Of a DNA stretch of 64,000 nucleotides, positions 22,103 through 34,548 are shown piece after piece. The position numbers and the translations under genes are program-made. Origin of the DNA: Planoprotostelium fungivorum (lineage: Eukaryota; Evosea; Variosea; Cavosteliida; Cavosteliaceae); NCBI GenBank assembly GCA_003024175.1, contig MDYQ01000061.1, positions 103,544-167,543 of the forward strand, written 5' to 3'. The notes beneath the pieces were generated by a model. The model ran no database searches. It was not told the DNA's origin and was given only the letters and a program-made list of their open reading frames with translations. The number at the start of each line of letters is the position of its first letter. Position 1 is the first letter of the stretch.

Positions 22103-24431
22103 ATGATCATGGAACAAGCACTCATCAGCGTCTTCGACAAGAGAGGAGTGGTCGAGCTGGCCAGAGCTCTGCAACAACACGGTGTATCTATCATCTCTAC
22201 TGGTGGAACATTCAAGACATTGACTCAAGAGGGTGTCCCTGTGACTCAGGTGCGGTGGAAGACATCCAACCATAGACTGAAATATTCTCAGGTCTCAGAC
22301 ATCACTCATTTTCCAGAGATTTTAGATGGACGTGTCAAGACTCTCCACCCCCACATCCACGGAGGATTACTGGCCAAGACAAATCAGAACCATCACGTGG
22401 AAGATCTGAACAAGCATGGCATCAAGCCCATCCAATTGGTGATTTTCGACAGCTGTCGTCATCAGCCCTCGTGACCCTGTGATAGGTTGCCACCAACTTG
22501 TACCCATTTGAGCAGACAGTTGCTCAACCCAACATCTCTCTCGATGTTGCCCTCGAGAACATCGACATTGGAGGTGTTGCCATGATCAGGTATCGTGTCT
22601 GAAGATAGATCATGACTACTCCTCTGACTTTCAACAACAGAGCTGCCGCCAAGAACTTCGAACACGTTCTCATCTTGGTCGATCCCAGCGATTACACTTG
22701 GGTCATAGAGAGAGTCAACAACGGAGGAGGTCTCTCTTCCATCACCCTATCCGAGAGAAAGAAGTTGGCTCTTAAGGTGAACATCATCCATCGTGTATCT
22801 TGGCTTACGTCATCATCTGATCTCTTCAAACAGGCCTTCCAACACACCGCCTCTTACGATAGCGCCATCAGCAGCTACCTCGCATCAGTGGACGAGAAAG
22901 GAGTCAACACCAAGGAGGCTAACTACTCTGATGTCGAGATCAGAAGATACGAACACGAGTTCACTCTGAAATACGGCTGCAACCCACACCAGAACCCCAG
23001 TGGCATCTTCTCTGTGGTATGCTTCCTCCTCCATCATCGTATCACAATCATATCATCATCCGGATCGTCTTCTGACGTGAAATTCAGAAGGGTCACCCCC
23101 TCCCCTTCAAAGTCCTCAACGGGACCCCCGGCTACATCAACCTCTTAGACGCTCTCAACGCATGGCAGCTCGTCAAGGAGCTCAAGCAGTCCACCGGTCT
23201 TGCCGCCGCCGCCTCTTTCAAGCACGTCAGCCCCGCCGGTGCCGCCGTCTCTGTTCCTCTGACCCAGGAAGAGAGAGAAATCTACGAAGTAGGAGACAAA
23301 CAATTGACCGACGCTTCCATCGCATACATCAGAGCTCGAAACGCCGACCCAATGTGAGCATCACGATGAGAGTTTTGGAACATGTCTAAACATGGCAGGT
23401 GCTCATTCGGGGACTTTGCTTCTCTCAGCGACGTCGTCGATGAGGCCACCGCTCAGATTCTGAAGATCGAAGTCAGTGATGGCATCATCGCCCCCGGTGA
23501 GATGATGTCATCTCGATCGACTCTGATGATCTCACACGAGAGAAGGTTTCGAAGAGAAGGCACTGGAAGTTCTAAAGGCCAAAAAGGGTGGAAAATACAT
23601 CGTCATCCAAGTCGATCCAAACTACAACGCTCCCCTCCACGAGTTCAGAGAGGTACCCATTTTATTCACCTTTTATTTCCTTTTATTGAATTCTACAGGT
23701 CTTCGGTGTCGTCTTCGCTCAAAAGAGAAACGACACACTCATCACACTCGATCACCTGAAGGATGTCGTCACGAAGAAGAAGGAATTAAGCGATGATGCC
23801 AAGAGAGATCTCTTGGTAGCGACCATCACTCTGAAATACACTCAGTCCAACTCGGTCGGCTACGCTAAGAATGGAATGATGATTGGTGTCGGTGCTGGAC
23901 AACAATCGAGAGTCGACTGTGCCAAGTTGGCCGGTAAAAAGGTGAGGGGAGAAATAAAATCAAAGTTTTAAAAATTCCAGCTGAGCAATTGGTGGCTTCG
24001 ATTCCACCCCAAGATTCGCGGAATCAAGTTCAACGCCGGAACAAAGAGAGTCGACAGGATCAACACGAGAGTCCACGTCATAGACGACACTCTGTCCTCC
24101 GAGGACAACAAGATCATGACTGAGCCCGCCCAGACACTGACGCAAGAAGAGAAGGACCAGTGGCTGTCACAGCTACACCAAGTGTCTCTCTCTTCTGATG
24201 CTTTCTTTCCATTCAGGTCGGTCTCCTTCACGACATGAACATCTGCATCATCACATCGAAAAGATTTTCCACTGACGATAGAACAGAGACAGCATCGACG
24301 TGTGCTCTAAATTGGGTGTGGACTACATCGCCCAACCCGGAGGAAGTGTCCAAGATGACAACGTCACTCAGGCTTGTGATGAATACGGAATGGTCATGGC
24401 CAACACCGGCGTTCGTCTCTTCCATCATTAA
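22103..24431 (+). CDS. ATIC: Bifunctional purine synthesis protein PurH (AICAR transformylase/IMP cyclohydrolase)
   Basis: Last two steps of de novo IMP synthesis in the cytosol. The cyclohydrolase (MGS-like) domain shows [44 protein letters not shown] and NLYPFEQTV with [17 protein letters not shown]. The transformylase domain shows [18 protein letters not shown], then [18 protein letters not shown] with [14 protein letters not shown], then [15 protein letters not shown], and [18 protein letters not shown]. It ends LFHH. About nine short introns; first exons 22103-22249 and from 22292. The KHVSPAG His and GAGQQSR are the transformylase active-site and substrate-binding residues in the family. 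AATAAA overlaps the stop codon. A second in-frame ATG at 22109 could also be used. Confidence 0.95.
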
Positions 24432-24436
24432 ATAAA
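24431..24436 (+). terminator. Polyadenylation signal AATAAA overlapping the ATIC stop
   Basis: The stop TAA (24429-24431) shares a base with AATAAA, so the 3' UTR is very short. The next gene ends on the opposite strand at 24540. Confidence 0.5.
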
Positions 24437-24539
24437 TTCCTCTACATTGGCGATTGATTCTATGACAAAGTCACACTGTGTGATGCAGATCAACACGTGG
24501 ACATGATGAGTGGAGAGATGGAATTTATCCAACAGAGGT

Positions 24540-25620
24540 TCAATAGGTGATGGTCTTGTGTGCTGCCTTGGCCCTGGGACAGCCGTAGGCGGATTCAACG
24601 GTGAAGATGTAGTCATCAGCTGTGGTTCCCTTCTTGTAAGTCAAGTCTTTCAGAGTTTTGGCCTCAGGGTTGCAGATGAGATCCTGTCCGTCTCGTCAAC
24701 ATGGCATCGAGATGGGTCTGATGTGCCTCACAATGCGAACAGTGGTAGTTTCTTCAAAGACGCTGATGCCAGGTGCTGGCACGTAACTGATGCCTCTCTT
24801 TGCTCCAGCATCTGCTGCAATGCCATCATCTTCGTTCCAGGAAATATTGCTATGGATTCTTTGAAGACATCTGAGAGGCACACGGCGGGTTCCTTTGTAT
24901 CAGAATCACAGCTCGTCAAGAGGTCACGACAGAAGTTGATGACCACGATCTCATTTCCATCGTTAGTCTTGACGGTGAATCGGTAATCGGCCGAGTCGTT
25001 TCTCAGTCCACTGATGTCATATCTCTCTCCGTTGGTGTCTGTGTGCAGACGTTCGTCTGCTGGATCGGACAGCCGGCGGCCGATCGAAATGTGAGAACGA
25101 GATCGTGAGTGGTGGGTCCACCAGATAACACGTGTGCATTCAGAACTTTGACGGAAGGATCGCAGATGAGATCCTGCAGTAGGTATTCAGTTGAGAACTC
25201 ACGTATCCTCTCACGATGCGAACTGATGTGGGCTGTTTCAATATGTCTGTGGCGGGTGCAGGAACGTAGCTGACGCCCTCTGTTGAAGATCGTCAGAGTT
25301 TACCGTTGTGACCAGAAGCTCACTCTCTCCTCCGATGAAAAGAGGTGGTTCCATCATAAGCACCGATGGGTTCATCGTAATCGTTGCTCAGACAAACGCT
25401 GACGGATCTCTTCGAATTGCATGATCGAAATGTGGGGCGGCAGAAGTTGATGGTATACTCCTCTTTGTAATCCGTTACGATAGACTTGATCTTGAACGAA
25501 TGGTCTCCCCGTCGTTTCGCAGCGAAGTGAGGTCGAAATGATCCCCGTTGACCTCCACAAAAAACGATCACTCACAGATGAGAACTACTCTTGTGCCTGA
25601 TGCCATCAATGTAAAGGGTG
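24540..25620 (-). CDS. Protein with two mannose-6-phosphate-receptor homology (MRH) repeats; 5' end possibly damaged
   Basis: Two related repeats on the minus strand. Repeat 2: RYDISGLRNDSADYRFTV, IVVINFCRDLLTSC, KEPAVCLSD, RGISYVPAPG, DLICNPEAKTL, and FTVESAYGCPRAK; the last exon is 24683-24540. Repeat 1: HFDLTSLRNDG, YTINFCRPTFRSC, VSVCLSND, GVSYVPAPA, DLICDPSVKVL and FRSAAGCPI. The order YDLxxL, INFC, C, then a late Cys is that of MRH/CI-MPR domains, which bind phosphomannosyl or glucosidase II-type glycans in the secretory path. In repeat 1 the HFDLTSLRND frame and the HSFKIKSIV frame do not match, a one-base shift near 25507-25510, and no good start or signal peptide was found. It may be a pseudogene, an assembly error or a missed intron. 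Confidence 0.55.
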
Positions 25621-25770
25621 CACCAGCCCCGACCACTGGTTACCGAAGTGGGCTTGGTATTTCGCCTCGCCCACCATCGTGCACATGTTGTCCATACTTG
25701 ACGCTCCTTTCACTCCACTCTTTAAAGAAGACGATGCATTTAAATATATAAATATCTATTTCAACTCCAT

Positions 25771-27029
25771 TTAGAGGACGGACTTGGAGGGTAGAGCGGA
25801 GTTGCTCATGGCGTTACCTGCCAACATCTCCTGCTGCACGATCTTGCTGTCCAAGTTGTTTCCCAAGCCGTTGTTGAGGTAAGAGTAAGACTGGGGGAGG
25901 GCCTCCACGAGAGACCTTCTCTTCAGACCATGAGAGGTGAGGAGGTTCTCTCCAGCGAGGGGAGCGCTCATGTTCTGACCGAGCATGGATGGCTGTCCTG
26001 CGAAGTCCTTGTAGTCGACCTTTCCGTCAAAGTTTCTGTCCAATGGGTTGTGCGCCATGGTCGATGTAGAGGTGAAGGCGGTCTGAGAGTAGTTGGCAGA
26101 CAGTCTCTTTCCGGCGGCTCCCAAGTTGAATCCTTGTGCCTCTAAAGCGGCGAGATCGCCTCCGATGAAGCCTCTGTCTTGGACGATGGTGGTGGATCTG
26201 AATACGGATGGCGCCTCGACGATCTTCTCGTAGATGGGCTGGGTGTTCTGGATGACGGTGGACTGGATGATGTCTCTCTCTAAGACGGGCTGGATCTCCT
26301 CGATGATGGTCTTCTTGATGACCTCCTGGACGATGGGAGCGTGGACGACTTGAGTGCGTGTCACGGCATCGACCTCACGGCTGGCAGCGACAAAGTTTTC
26401 GGTGATGGCGGCACTGCAAGATCGTTAGAGTCTGATGAGTGGAAGAAGATGGCTCACCCCCTCTCGACGACGGCTTCACGTCTCTGAGCGGGGAGCTCTC
26501 TCTGCTGGATGATGGTGGGATGGATCTGAGTCTCGTGCAACATCTGGGTGACTTGCTTGACGTCGAGCTGCTCTCTCTCTCTGTAGATGATGGGCTGGAT
26601 TTCCTCCTTCTGGACGGGGTGGATCCTCTCCTGGATGACAATGTCTTTCTGGATGGTCTCCACGATGGTGGGCTGAGCGCGGACGAGAGAGGCTCTCTTG
26701 GTGCCTTGGATGTAAGCACCCTGGTTGAGGACATTGTTCTGTTGGAATGTCGAAGTCTGGCCGAAGCTGCTGGACTGTCCGGCGAAGTCCTTGTAGTCGA
26801 CCTTGCCATCAAAGTTCTTGTCCAATGGGTTGTGGGCGAATGTTGCATTGTTGTTGGACTTGAGATCTCTGAAGTCTACCTTTCCGTCAAAGTTTCTATC
26901 GAGGGGGTTGTGGTGAGCTCCCTGCTTGCCCAAAAGCTGGGCCTCGTGATCGACGTAGCCGGTGGCCATCTTGTTGGCAAGGTTGGCCTCGAGCTTGTTG
27001 GCAACGTTGGAGTTGTTGAGTGCGGACAT
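25771..27029 (-). CDS. Protein with repeated EF-hand-like NPLDxNFDGKVD motifs
   Basis: Two exons (27029-26458, 26413-25771), 404 residues, no signal peptide. The motif HNPLDRNFDGKVDFRDL occurs three times (twice near residues 40-85, once near residue 310 as NPLDRNFDGKVDYKDF). It has the D-x-N-x-D-G-x-V-D spacing of EF-hand/dockerin calcium loops. Between them are many short repeats of the pattern IQPVxERDIIQxTVIxxTQPIxEK and ERIHPVQKEEIQPI, hinting at an elongated coiled or beta structure. The DNA repeats also leave a 218-codon open frame on the opposite strand, which I take as a shadow. I do not recognise the family; calcium binding is inferred. Confidence 0.75.
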
Positions 27030-27177
27030 GTTCGTAGTTGTGTTGTTCGTGTGTGTTGTTGTGAGATTATGAAGCTAAGGTCGGTCATAGCATGAGATAT
27101 CGAACTCATGTTCCACGCGGTTTCTCTCAGAAAATTGAGATGGAAATTTCAGAGGTGATGAAGTCGTATCTTTAGAC

Positions 27178-30100
27178 TTAAAGAGGAGCCATCTCTATAG
27201 ACACCGGCAGATGATCTATCAATCCGAGGGATTCGCCGAGAAGGATGACATGTATGGGCAAGTCGATCTCATTGGAACACACGTCAGACACACGATAAAA
27301 ATTAGTCTCTTCTCCGTATCGTCTATCGTCGTATGAATACATCTTCACCATCCATCTTCTAATGATGATGCAGACGAGCCAGATGTATAACAGATGAAAA
27401 AACAGGGACAAAGAATGAGACATCTGAAACATCAAGTGACGATGAGACAAGGCAATCGATGTATTCACGCCTCCTGTGAAGCGCCGACCTCCATCTCAAC
27501 AAAAAACCTTTTCGGTTCGTATTTTCTACAGATACTCGACAAGATCAGGCTCGATCAACTGCCATATGTTATCAACTATTCAAAGTCAAGGAAAACGAGA
27601 GATGGTGCGATATTCCAGAAAAAAGAATAAAAGAGAAGTAGGATACAATCATAAGACTCTCCAGTGAGATAGTCCATGTGGAGGACGGTGGCTGGGCCAT
27701 CGTCGACTTCATCGGCGACGGGGCGAACGGAGACTCTAAATTTTAGACTCGAGGGTGATGCTGTCGTCGCCGTCAGAGCATGGAGATGATGTCGGTGATG
27801 ATGATGGTGAATGGTGTTCTCGATGATGATGATGGAGGTGGGTTTAGGAATAAGACCGATTTTCCAAAATCGGCGTCTATTAGACATCGTCCACGATGAT
27901 GATGGTGATGATGATCTCACATAGACTCCTGTGTCTCGCGATGATCGTGTACTTGTCTTCGTTGTCCCAAATGATGTGATACTTCTTGAACGTCTTTGTC
28001 AAGCAGCTGTCAACGATGAGCGCCTCACGATCCACATTCTACAACTCACTTGATCACGTGATCCATGGACTTGTTACTGGTCATAGAATAAGACCGCTCG
28101 GCGCGTGTATTTGAATTTTGAATTCCCTTCTCGTTGTTGGCGAAGAAAGTGGAGAACCAAGATCTCTTCGGGCTGTCAGATGTCAGTTGTCGTTCGCAGG
28201 TGGTCTACAATCTGCGATTGCGAAGAAGGACTCACTGACTGTGGATCGTGTCAGTGTTCGTGATCATGATGGACATCGTGATGATGGATGATCGTGACGA
28301 ACGTGATTGATCACCGACGTTGATGATGAAACAGTGATGATGTTGTTTTTGATGAAACAATGATGTATGATGATGGTGATGATGGAGGATGAACATGATG
28401 ACGTCTCACCTAGTACCAATGATAGGAGACCCCGGTGGCGTACTGTTTGACGTTTCGATCTTCATCCTCTGCAAACGATTTGATGCCGCGCTGATGTTGA
28501 GAGCCGAAGTGGTGTTCGAATTACTCCTCTTCTTCAGGCGATCAGGGTAAGGTTGTACCAGCAACTGTACACGTCACATGACGTCATCATCATGATGTCA
28601 TACGGATGATATCTTACCTCCCCGGCTGCGCTGGACATCGAGGTAGAAGTGGGTCGATTGATCATCGGGCTCGCAGGTGGCGTCATCGTGTTGGCAATGA
28701 GGCTCAAATTACTTACAACGGGAATCTGTGTGGCGTAAATGGTGATGAACCCTCCATCTACAACGGTGTAGATGCTCACCTGTGTGATATTGGCTATTGG
28801 GCGTGGAGCGTTGATGGAAGGAGAGGTTGCCATGGGTGACATAGGTGCGGAAGGTGTAGAAGTGCGCAGGCTGTTGAAATCGGCCATGGGTGCACTGTGT
28901 GTCCGTGTGATGGTCGCCCCTGTCTTCGTACTCTCTTGCGTTCTCAACATCCTAGCTAGAAGCAACTGTCGACCTCATCAACATCACCACCATCACGATC
29001 GTGATGATCATCATCATCATCACATCCTCCTCTATAAAATATCCATCGCGAAGAATCGACTCACGTTGTAGAATGCCTTGTGCGTGTTATACTGCGCGTC
29101 TTCCTCTCCGAGTAGGATCCTGATCTCCACGTCCGACCCCCACCCCAACGAATGCATCGTTCGAATGACTTCATCGTTCAGCGAGCTCAAATCGATCGGC
29201 TCATCAATCTATCATCCATTCAGCGATCATCATCATGATCATCATCATCATCACGATCATCATCATGATCATCATCACATGCTCTCTATCGATCGATGAC
29301 TCACGTCTACACCCAATATCCCCATCTGAATGGGAATGACACTACGATTCGAGTTGAACCAAGAGTTCTCCTTGATCTGTGCGATGGTGAAACGCTTCGT
29401 TGGGTCCACCGTGAGCATCTTCCACAGCAACTCTTTCACGTCTTTGTGAAGAAAAGGCGGCATAGAAAAAATGCCGCTCTTCACTTTTGTCAAGAGCCGA
29501 CGGATATTGTCATCGTCGAACGGTAGTTTTCCCTGCAGCCGTGAGGAGAAAGAATAAAATAGAATAAAAGGTCACCGTGAGAAGGGCATACAAGATGACA
29601 CCACAGCTCCAGATGTCTGAAGGGGTGAGATGTCACCGATGTAGATCGTCGGTCACCTGCGCTCGTGCCGTTGTATTTGATTCCTTGCACGACCTCCGGG
29701 CTGGCGTAGTGTGGTGATCTACAACGATGAGAATCGGGTTTTAGGGTTTAAAGAGAAATACGGACCCACAACTCGTGGCCAAGAGGTTTCCCTTCTTCAT
29801 CAGAGACGCCATGCCGAAATCTTGTCTAATGAGAAGGTGTCATCGAGAGAGATCGTCTCACCTGCGATCTTGATCCTCTTGTTCTCATCCATTAGAAGGT
29901 TCTCTGGTTTGAGATCGCGATGGCTGTGAGGAAGATGAGCGTGAGATGAGTGAGAGATGATGCCTCACCAGATGAGAAAACTGTGGCAGTAATCGATGCC
30001 GATGATGATCTGTTGGAAGATGATTAATGCCTCCGCTGCATCTAATCGGCCTCTCTTGATGAGATAATCGAATAGTTCTCCTCCTTCAATCTGTTCTAAG

Positions 30101-30595
30101 ACGAGGAATCTGGATGACGTTACGATGATGGTTCACATTGTATCGTCTCACAAGTGTTTCTCTGTCTCATAAACATCATAGAGTCTCAAAATAGATGGGT
30201 GATTCAAAACCTTCATCGCTGCGATCTCACGCTCTACCTGCAACCGAGTATCAGATACAGATATGATGATGAATGTCTAGATAGAAAGGACATAAGATCA
30301 GCGCTGACTGTTTGGACGTGTCTGAACAAAGGATTTCACCTTTTTTAAGACAGTCTGGCGAGTTGCTAAGAACTCTTTGTCAATGATTTTGACGGCAACT
30401 CTTGCCCCCGTCTCTTTATGGAAGGCCAGCTTGACTTTACCTGCGCCAACCATTAGACAATGGACCCAAAATCCGAACAGAATGCATTTCGTCATAGAAG
30501 GTGACACATAAAGAGGCCAACTCACCCGTAGTTCCTGTCCCGAGAGTCTTCCCCAAGACAAACGGGCCGATATGATGTATCTCAACTCTCTCCAT
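27178..30595 (-). CDS. BRSK/SAD-type AMPK-related Ser/Thr kinase
   Basis: Kinase of the AMPK-related group. Start [19 protein letters not shown] at 30595; the Gly loop is split by an intron before [20 protein letters not shown] (catalytic Lys in VAVKI). Then [30 protein letters not shown], the activation loop [14 protein letters not shown] with the Thr that LKB1 phosphorylates in this group, [21 protein letters not shown], and [19 protein letters not shown]. After the kinase, [20 protein letters not shown] resembles the UBA-like AID of BRSK/SIK kinases. Further on [16 protein letters not shown] matches the BRSK C-terminal KRSWF signature, and [10 protein letters not shown] suggests a KA1-like end. 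The linker (29.0-28.3 kb) is Ser/Pro/Thr-rich. The last exon (27.18-27.66 kb) is uncertain. Confidence 0.85.
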
Positions 30596-30599
30596 CTGA

Positions 30600-30960
30600 A
30601 TCACAGGCAGATGAGTAGGTAGATATAGATAGCTCCTTCACGTTCAGAGGTAGACCGAATCTCGAACACCTTTCCTTCTTCTCCTCTCAAATGGTCTCTC
30701 CGTTGCCACGTAATGTGAAATTTCAAATCGTCCTCAACACGGGCCTCCTCTGTATCGATGATGAAAGATGGACGCCGTCCTCTAATGCTTTTCGTCTATC
30801 TGAAGCCATAGGGAGCCCATTTCATCACGTGACGTCGGCTTCCCCTAGAGCGGCCGTGATTGCCATTTACAAACCCTCCGCACCCCGCTTCTCCATCATC
30901 ACCGTCTTAAGACATGACTCTCATCGTGTTCGCGTCCACAGAACCCATAGGATTATGTTA
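30600..30960. other. Gap between kinase start and PP2A-A 3' end
   Basis: About 400 bases upstream of the kinase. A long plus-strand open frame here continues into the antisense of the PP2A gene and shows no motif. Probable kinase promoter plus the PP2A-A 3' UTR. Confidence 0.4.
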
Positions 30961-31002
30961 CAACTCGATTTTTATGATGAACTGAGAAACACAAGTGTCC
31001 TC

Positions 31003-33120
31003 TTAACAGGCCTGCAGTGCCAAAGAAGCGTAGTGCTTCACGTCTCTGTCTGTGTCTTCAAAGAGTTGGTTGAGAGCGGGCTTGATCTGTCCCTGCACGA
31101 CGGTACCGTCCAAGAGAGGGACAAGGTTGTGGAGGGTCTTGGCAGCGTTGAATCTGATGTTGGGCACCGGATCTTTCACCATGTGAAGCACGAGAGGCAG
31201 CATGACACTGATGGTCACATCGGCACCAACGACGGGGGCGAGTTGCTGGTCGAGGACGTGAGAAGGTCGTCGTCATCATGATGACGATATAGAGGATGAG
31301 ATGATGATGATGAGATGGTGTGGCTTACTCCGATGGAAAAGAGGGTGGTCATGCGGTATAAATAGTTCGGGTGAGTGTAGAGAGATAGAACTTTGGGAAT
31401 GATGTTGTTCTTCGCCCATTCGGTTCCAAACACTTCAGCTAGCTTCTTGACGTTGAGCGCGGCAGCCTCGCGGATGGCAAAGACGCTGTCTCCCAACCAC
31501 GTCAGGCACAAGTTGCTCAGCTTCTCGTCGAAAAACTGGATGCCCTGGCGGAGTCAATTTAAACCTTAAAACCGACCGTACTCACCAGTTGAGATCCCAA
31601 GAGAGGGATGTACTCTATGATGGCCAGGCGAACTCTCCACTGTCTGTCCTCTGCGAGGTCCACAATGGCGGGCAGCAGAGATTGAGCGAGGAGGTCGATT
31701 CCGACCGAACTGATCGCATCGAGCTTGGCGATGATGTTGAGACGGACGTCGGGAAATTCGTCCTTTAAGAGGGCGAGGAAGATGTCGATGAGGTACTCGA
31801 TGGTCTTGTCCTTCTGGAAGATGGGTGCGAGCCCCATGATGTTCGAAGCCAGGGCGGCACGGACGTGCTGAGAGGGGTCGTGGACCAGCTCTCTCACGCC
31901 GGGGAGGACACTCTTGATGATGAGGTCGACTGGAATGAGAGAGGCGAAGCCTTGGACTTTGAAGGCGGCAGCCGTGCGGACTTCAGGCTCGTTGTCCTTC
32001 AAGAGTTTGCTGAAGGCGGGCAGGAGGTTGTTCTTTGTGATCTCGGGGCCGAGAGCCTTGGCGAGCTGGAGAGAGTCAGCGTCACGCGTCGGCGGTCGTG
32101 TCATCATCACCTCGCAGAAACGATCGGCGACCATGTAACGAACTCTCCAGCTCTTGTCACCAGCGCAAGCGAGAGCGACTGGAAGGACGTGCTGGACGTT
32201 CTCTTCATAAGTGAAAGAAGGTGCGATGGCACTGCAGATGTTGACGACGAGAAGTCGGACAGAGTCCTGTTCATCGTTGGCGAGCCCGGGCGAGAAGATG
32301 GGGAGGACTTCGTCCTTGATCTGTGCCTTGTCCATCTGCTTGATGAGAGCACCAAAGTGGGTGGCGGCGGCACGACGGACCATGGGTGTCTCGTCTTTAG
32401 CCAATTGGAAAAATAAACTAGAGGAAGGATGAGAAGGTGGTCTAGAGGTAGGAAAGAAGAGAAAAATCGGAGGTAAGAGATAGATGTGATATCATATCTA
32501 TCTGAGTGATAAATGATATGGCTTACCTTCGCAGCTCTTTCTTCTGGTCGTCACCAGATCTTCTATAAGCGACGGCAAAAAGGCCGGCGGCGGATGTTTT
32601 CGACGTGAACCAGTCACCCGAGGCCAATCTCTTAACCAAAAGAACAAAGGTATCTTTGAAAGTCTCTGCGGGGATGACTTCGGCGATCTTGTTCAATGAT
32701 TCGACGGCCTACCATGGTTAGACTTTCGGAATGTATGACGTGTATCATATGCTATCACCTTTTCGCGCACTGTCGTCTCTTCTACGGAGGCAGCGAGTGA
32801 TTCTAAAGGAGGGAGGAGGGAGGCGGCGTGTTCGGGTCCTCCGACATATTCTACAAATCCGCCCAGCTCGTCGGCAAGGGCCAAAAGAACCTCATCTTCA
32901 TCATCGACAGAGTCTACATACGTATGAGAATGGCTCGTCCGTAAGCCGCGCCCTCTATCTCACCGGTTAAGAAATGAATCAGCTCTCTCCGTGTTCTCTC
33001 TGGACCGAGAGCCTTCGCGATTGCAGAAATCCTACGAACGGCATTCAGCCTGATCTGTGTGTCTTCATTCTTCAGCTGATCGATCAGAATGGCAATGGGT
33101 GTCAATGAATCATCCGCCAT
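31003..33120 (-). CDS. PPP2R1A: PP2A 65 kDa scaffold (A/PR65) subunit
   Basis: HEAT-repeat scaffold that holds the PP2A catalytic and B subunits. Starts [20 protein letters not shown] and ends [13 protein letters not shown] repeats are visible throughout: [108 protein letters not shown] and [15 protein letters not shown]. About six short introns, for example the 45-base one in RFCE/LAKA near 32.1 kb, which is in frame. Length is close to the family's 590 residues and the sequence is highly conserved. Divergent from the L24 gene. Confidence 0.95.
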
Positions 33121-33622
33121 CTCAGTCGAATTTGATGGATGAACCTCTCGTGAGCTCTTTTAGATATACAGGTCGTGAAGATGGCGCCCGTGGAGAGAGG
33201 ATGGCGCTGGGGGGTCGATGCAATATGAATCCAACCGTTTGGGCACTTGGCAGATTTATTATTTTCAACCCGAGATTCCGTCTGGGCCACAGGTCAACGC
33301 AGGGCACACCAACACGCAGCGTGATAGACACAGTCTTCTAAAGAGGAAACGCGGTATAAAGAGAGAAGGTGTTCGCAGAGTGTTTTTTCGTCTGCGGTCC
33401 CGATGATGAGCGTTACAGACGATGTGGTTACATCGTGACACATCGAATGGACACTCCAACGAGACACAAGACGAAGCTTGTGACAAACTCTCACACGATA
33501 GACACAGATTGAGTTTTGTGAGGACCAAATATTTGATCCAGGGGGGGGAGGGAGGGAAATTCTCGAAGTTTGGCTCGGATCGCCTCTGTGTTCTTCTTTG
33601 ACTTCCATCTAACCATTACACG
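33121..33622. other. Divergent promoter region, PP2A-A / ribosomal protein L24
   Basis: 500 bases between two start codons. It contains a poly-G run (GGGGGGGGAGGGAGGG near 33541). Open frames on both strands (up to 104 codons, minus) overlap one another and show no domain. Confidence 0.4.
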
Positions 33623-34435
33623 ATGAAGTGAGTACAGACATGAATCATCTCATCGAATAAGACCTCCATCCATCGTTTTGCGGTGCTCATCGTGTCTGCG
33701 ATGTGATGGAATCATTGAGATGATTATGATCGAACGTGATGTAGGACCGGTCTCTGCTCATTCTCTGGAATTAAGATCTACCCCACCAAGGGAAGAAGAT
33801 TCGTCCGTCTGGACAGCAAGGTGAGAACATGATTCCGATGATTTTCGAACATCCATCATCTCCCATAGACATCACCTCCATCATCGATTGTCACCATCTG
33901 CATCATCTGATCGAGTGCGACAGTCCTTCACCTTCCTTGACCGCAAGAGTGAGGCTGCCTTCCAGCGCAAAGTGAACCCCAGAAACGTTCGCTGGACTCA
34001 GGTTTACCGTCGCCTGCACAAGAAGGGAACCGCCGAGGAGGTTGCCAAGAAGAAGACTCGCAGAACCCAGAAGGTTCAGAGAGCCATCGTCGGTGCTTCT
34101 CTTGAGGTCATCAAGCAGAAGAGAAACCAGAAGCCCGAGGTTCGTGCTGCTTCTCGCGAGGCTGCCCTCAGGTGAGAAAATCTCCAAATGTCATATCTGA
34201 TATGGACATCACATTGTGTCTCATCATCACGATGAGAAGAGACACGTTCACGTCTATATCACGATGGAAGATCTCTCGTTTACTTTTTCACAGAGAGGTG
34301 AAGGAGAGAAACAAGGCTGCTGCCACCAAGAGAGCCGCCGCCAGAGGAGCCGTTGCCTCCGCCTCTGGAAAGTCTGCCTCCACCAAGTCGGCCAGCACCA
34401 AGCCCGCTCAGATGAAGGGTGCCGGCAAGCGATAA
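33623..34435 (+). CDS. RPL24: 60S ribosomal protein L24 (eL24)
   Basis: Four exons: 33623-33627 (only ATGAA), 33745-33820, 33924-34171, 34294-34435; 156 residues. The tiny first exon is supported by joining to [20 protein letters not shown], the invariant eL24 opening. Then [61 protein letters not shown] and [16 protein letters not shown] follow the family closely. An Ala/Lys/Ser-rich tail is usual. A start codon at the end of a short first exon followed by an intron is typical of ribosomal protein genes. Confidence 0.95.
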
Positions 34436-34474
34436 ACATTTTCTTGTTTTTCTGTCATCGATGGCCAATAATGG

Positions 34475-34480
34475 AATAAA
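34475..34480 (+). terminator. Polyadenylation signal AATAAA of RPL24
   Basis: AATAAA 40 bases after the stop codon. Confidence 0.55.
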
Positions 34481-34548
34481 CGGGAAGCTAAGCTTTTATT
34501 TCATTTTATTCGTCTTCGTTCACCTTGTCGTTCAATTGATCTCGGCAG

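Noticed and set aside
26439-27095. 218-codon plus-strand open frame with hydrophobic and acidic repeats
   Set aside because: It is the exact antisense of the EF-hand-like repeat gene, which has splice sites, domain motifs and a proper start; the repeat codons leave the opposite frame open.
29217-29290. ATCATC/GATCATC repeats that look CRISPR-like or hairpin-forming
   Set aside because: Simple triplet microsatellite in a eukaryotic intron; no unique spacers.
29735-29752. TTTTAGGGTTTAAAG, resembling telomere repeat
   Set aside because: Single imperfect unit inside an intron of the BRSK-type kinase, with no array.
30691-31281. 196-codon plus-strand open frame
   Set aside because: Its second half is antisense to conserved PP2A-A HEAT repeats and the first half shows no motif.
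31865-32416. 183-codon plus-strand open frame
   Set aside because: Fully antisense to the PP2A scaffold coding exon.
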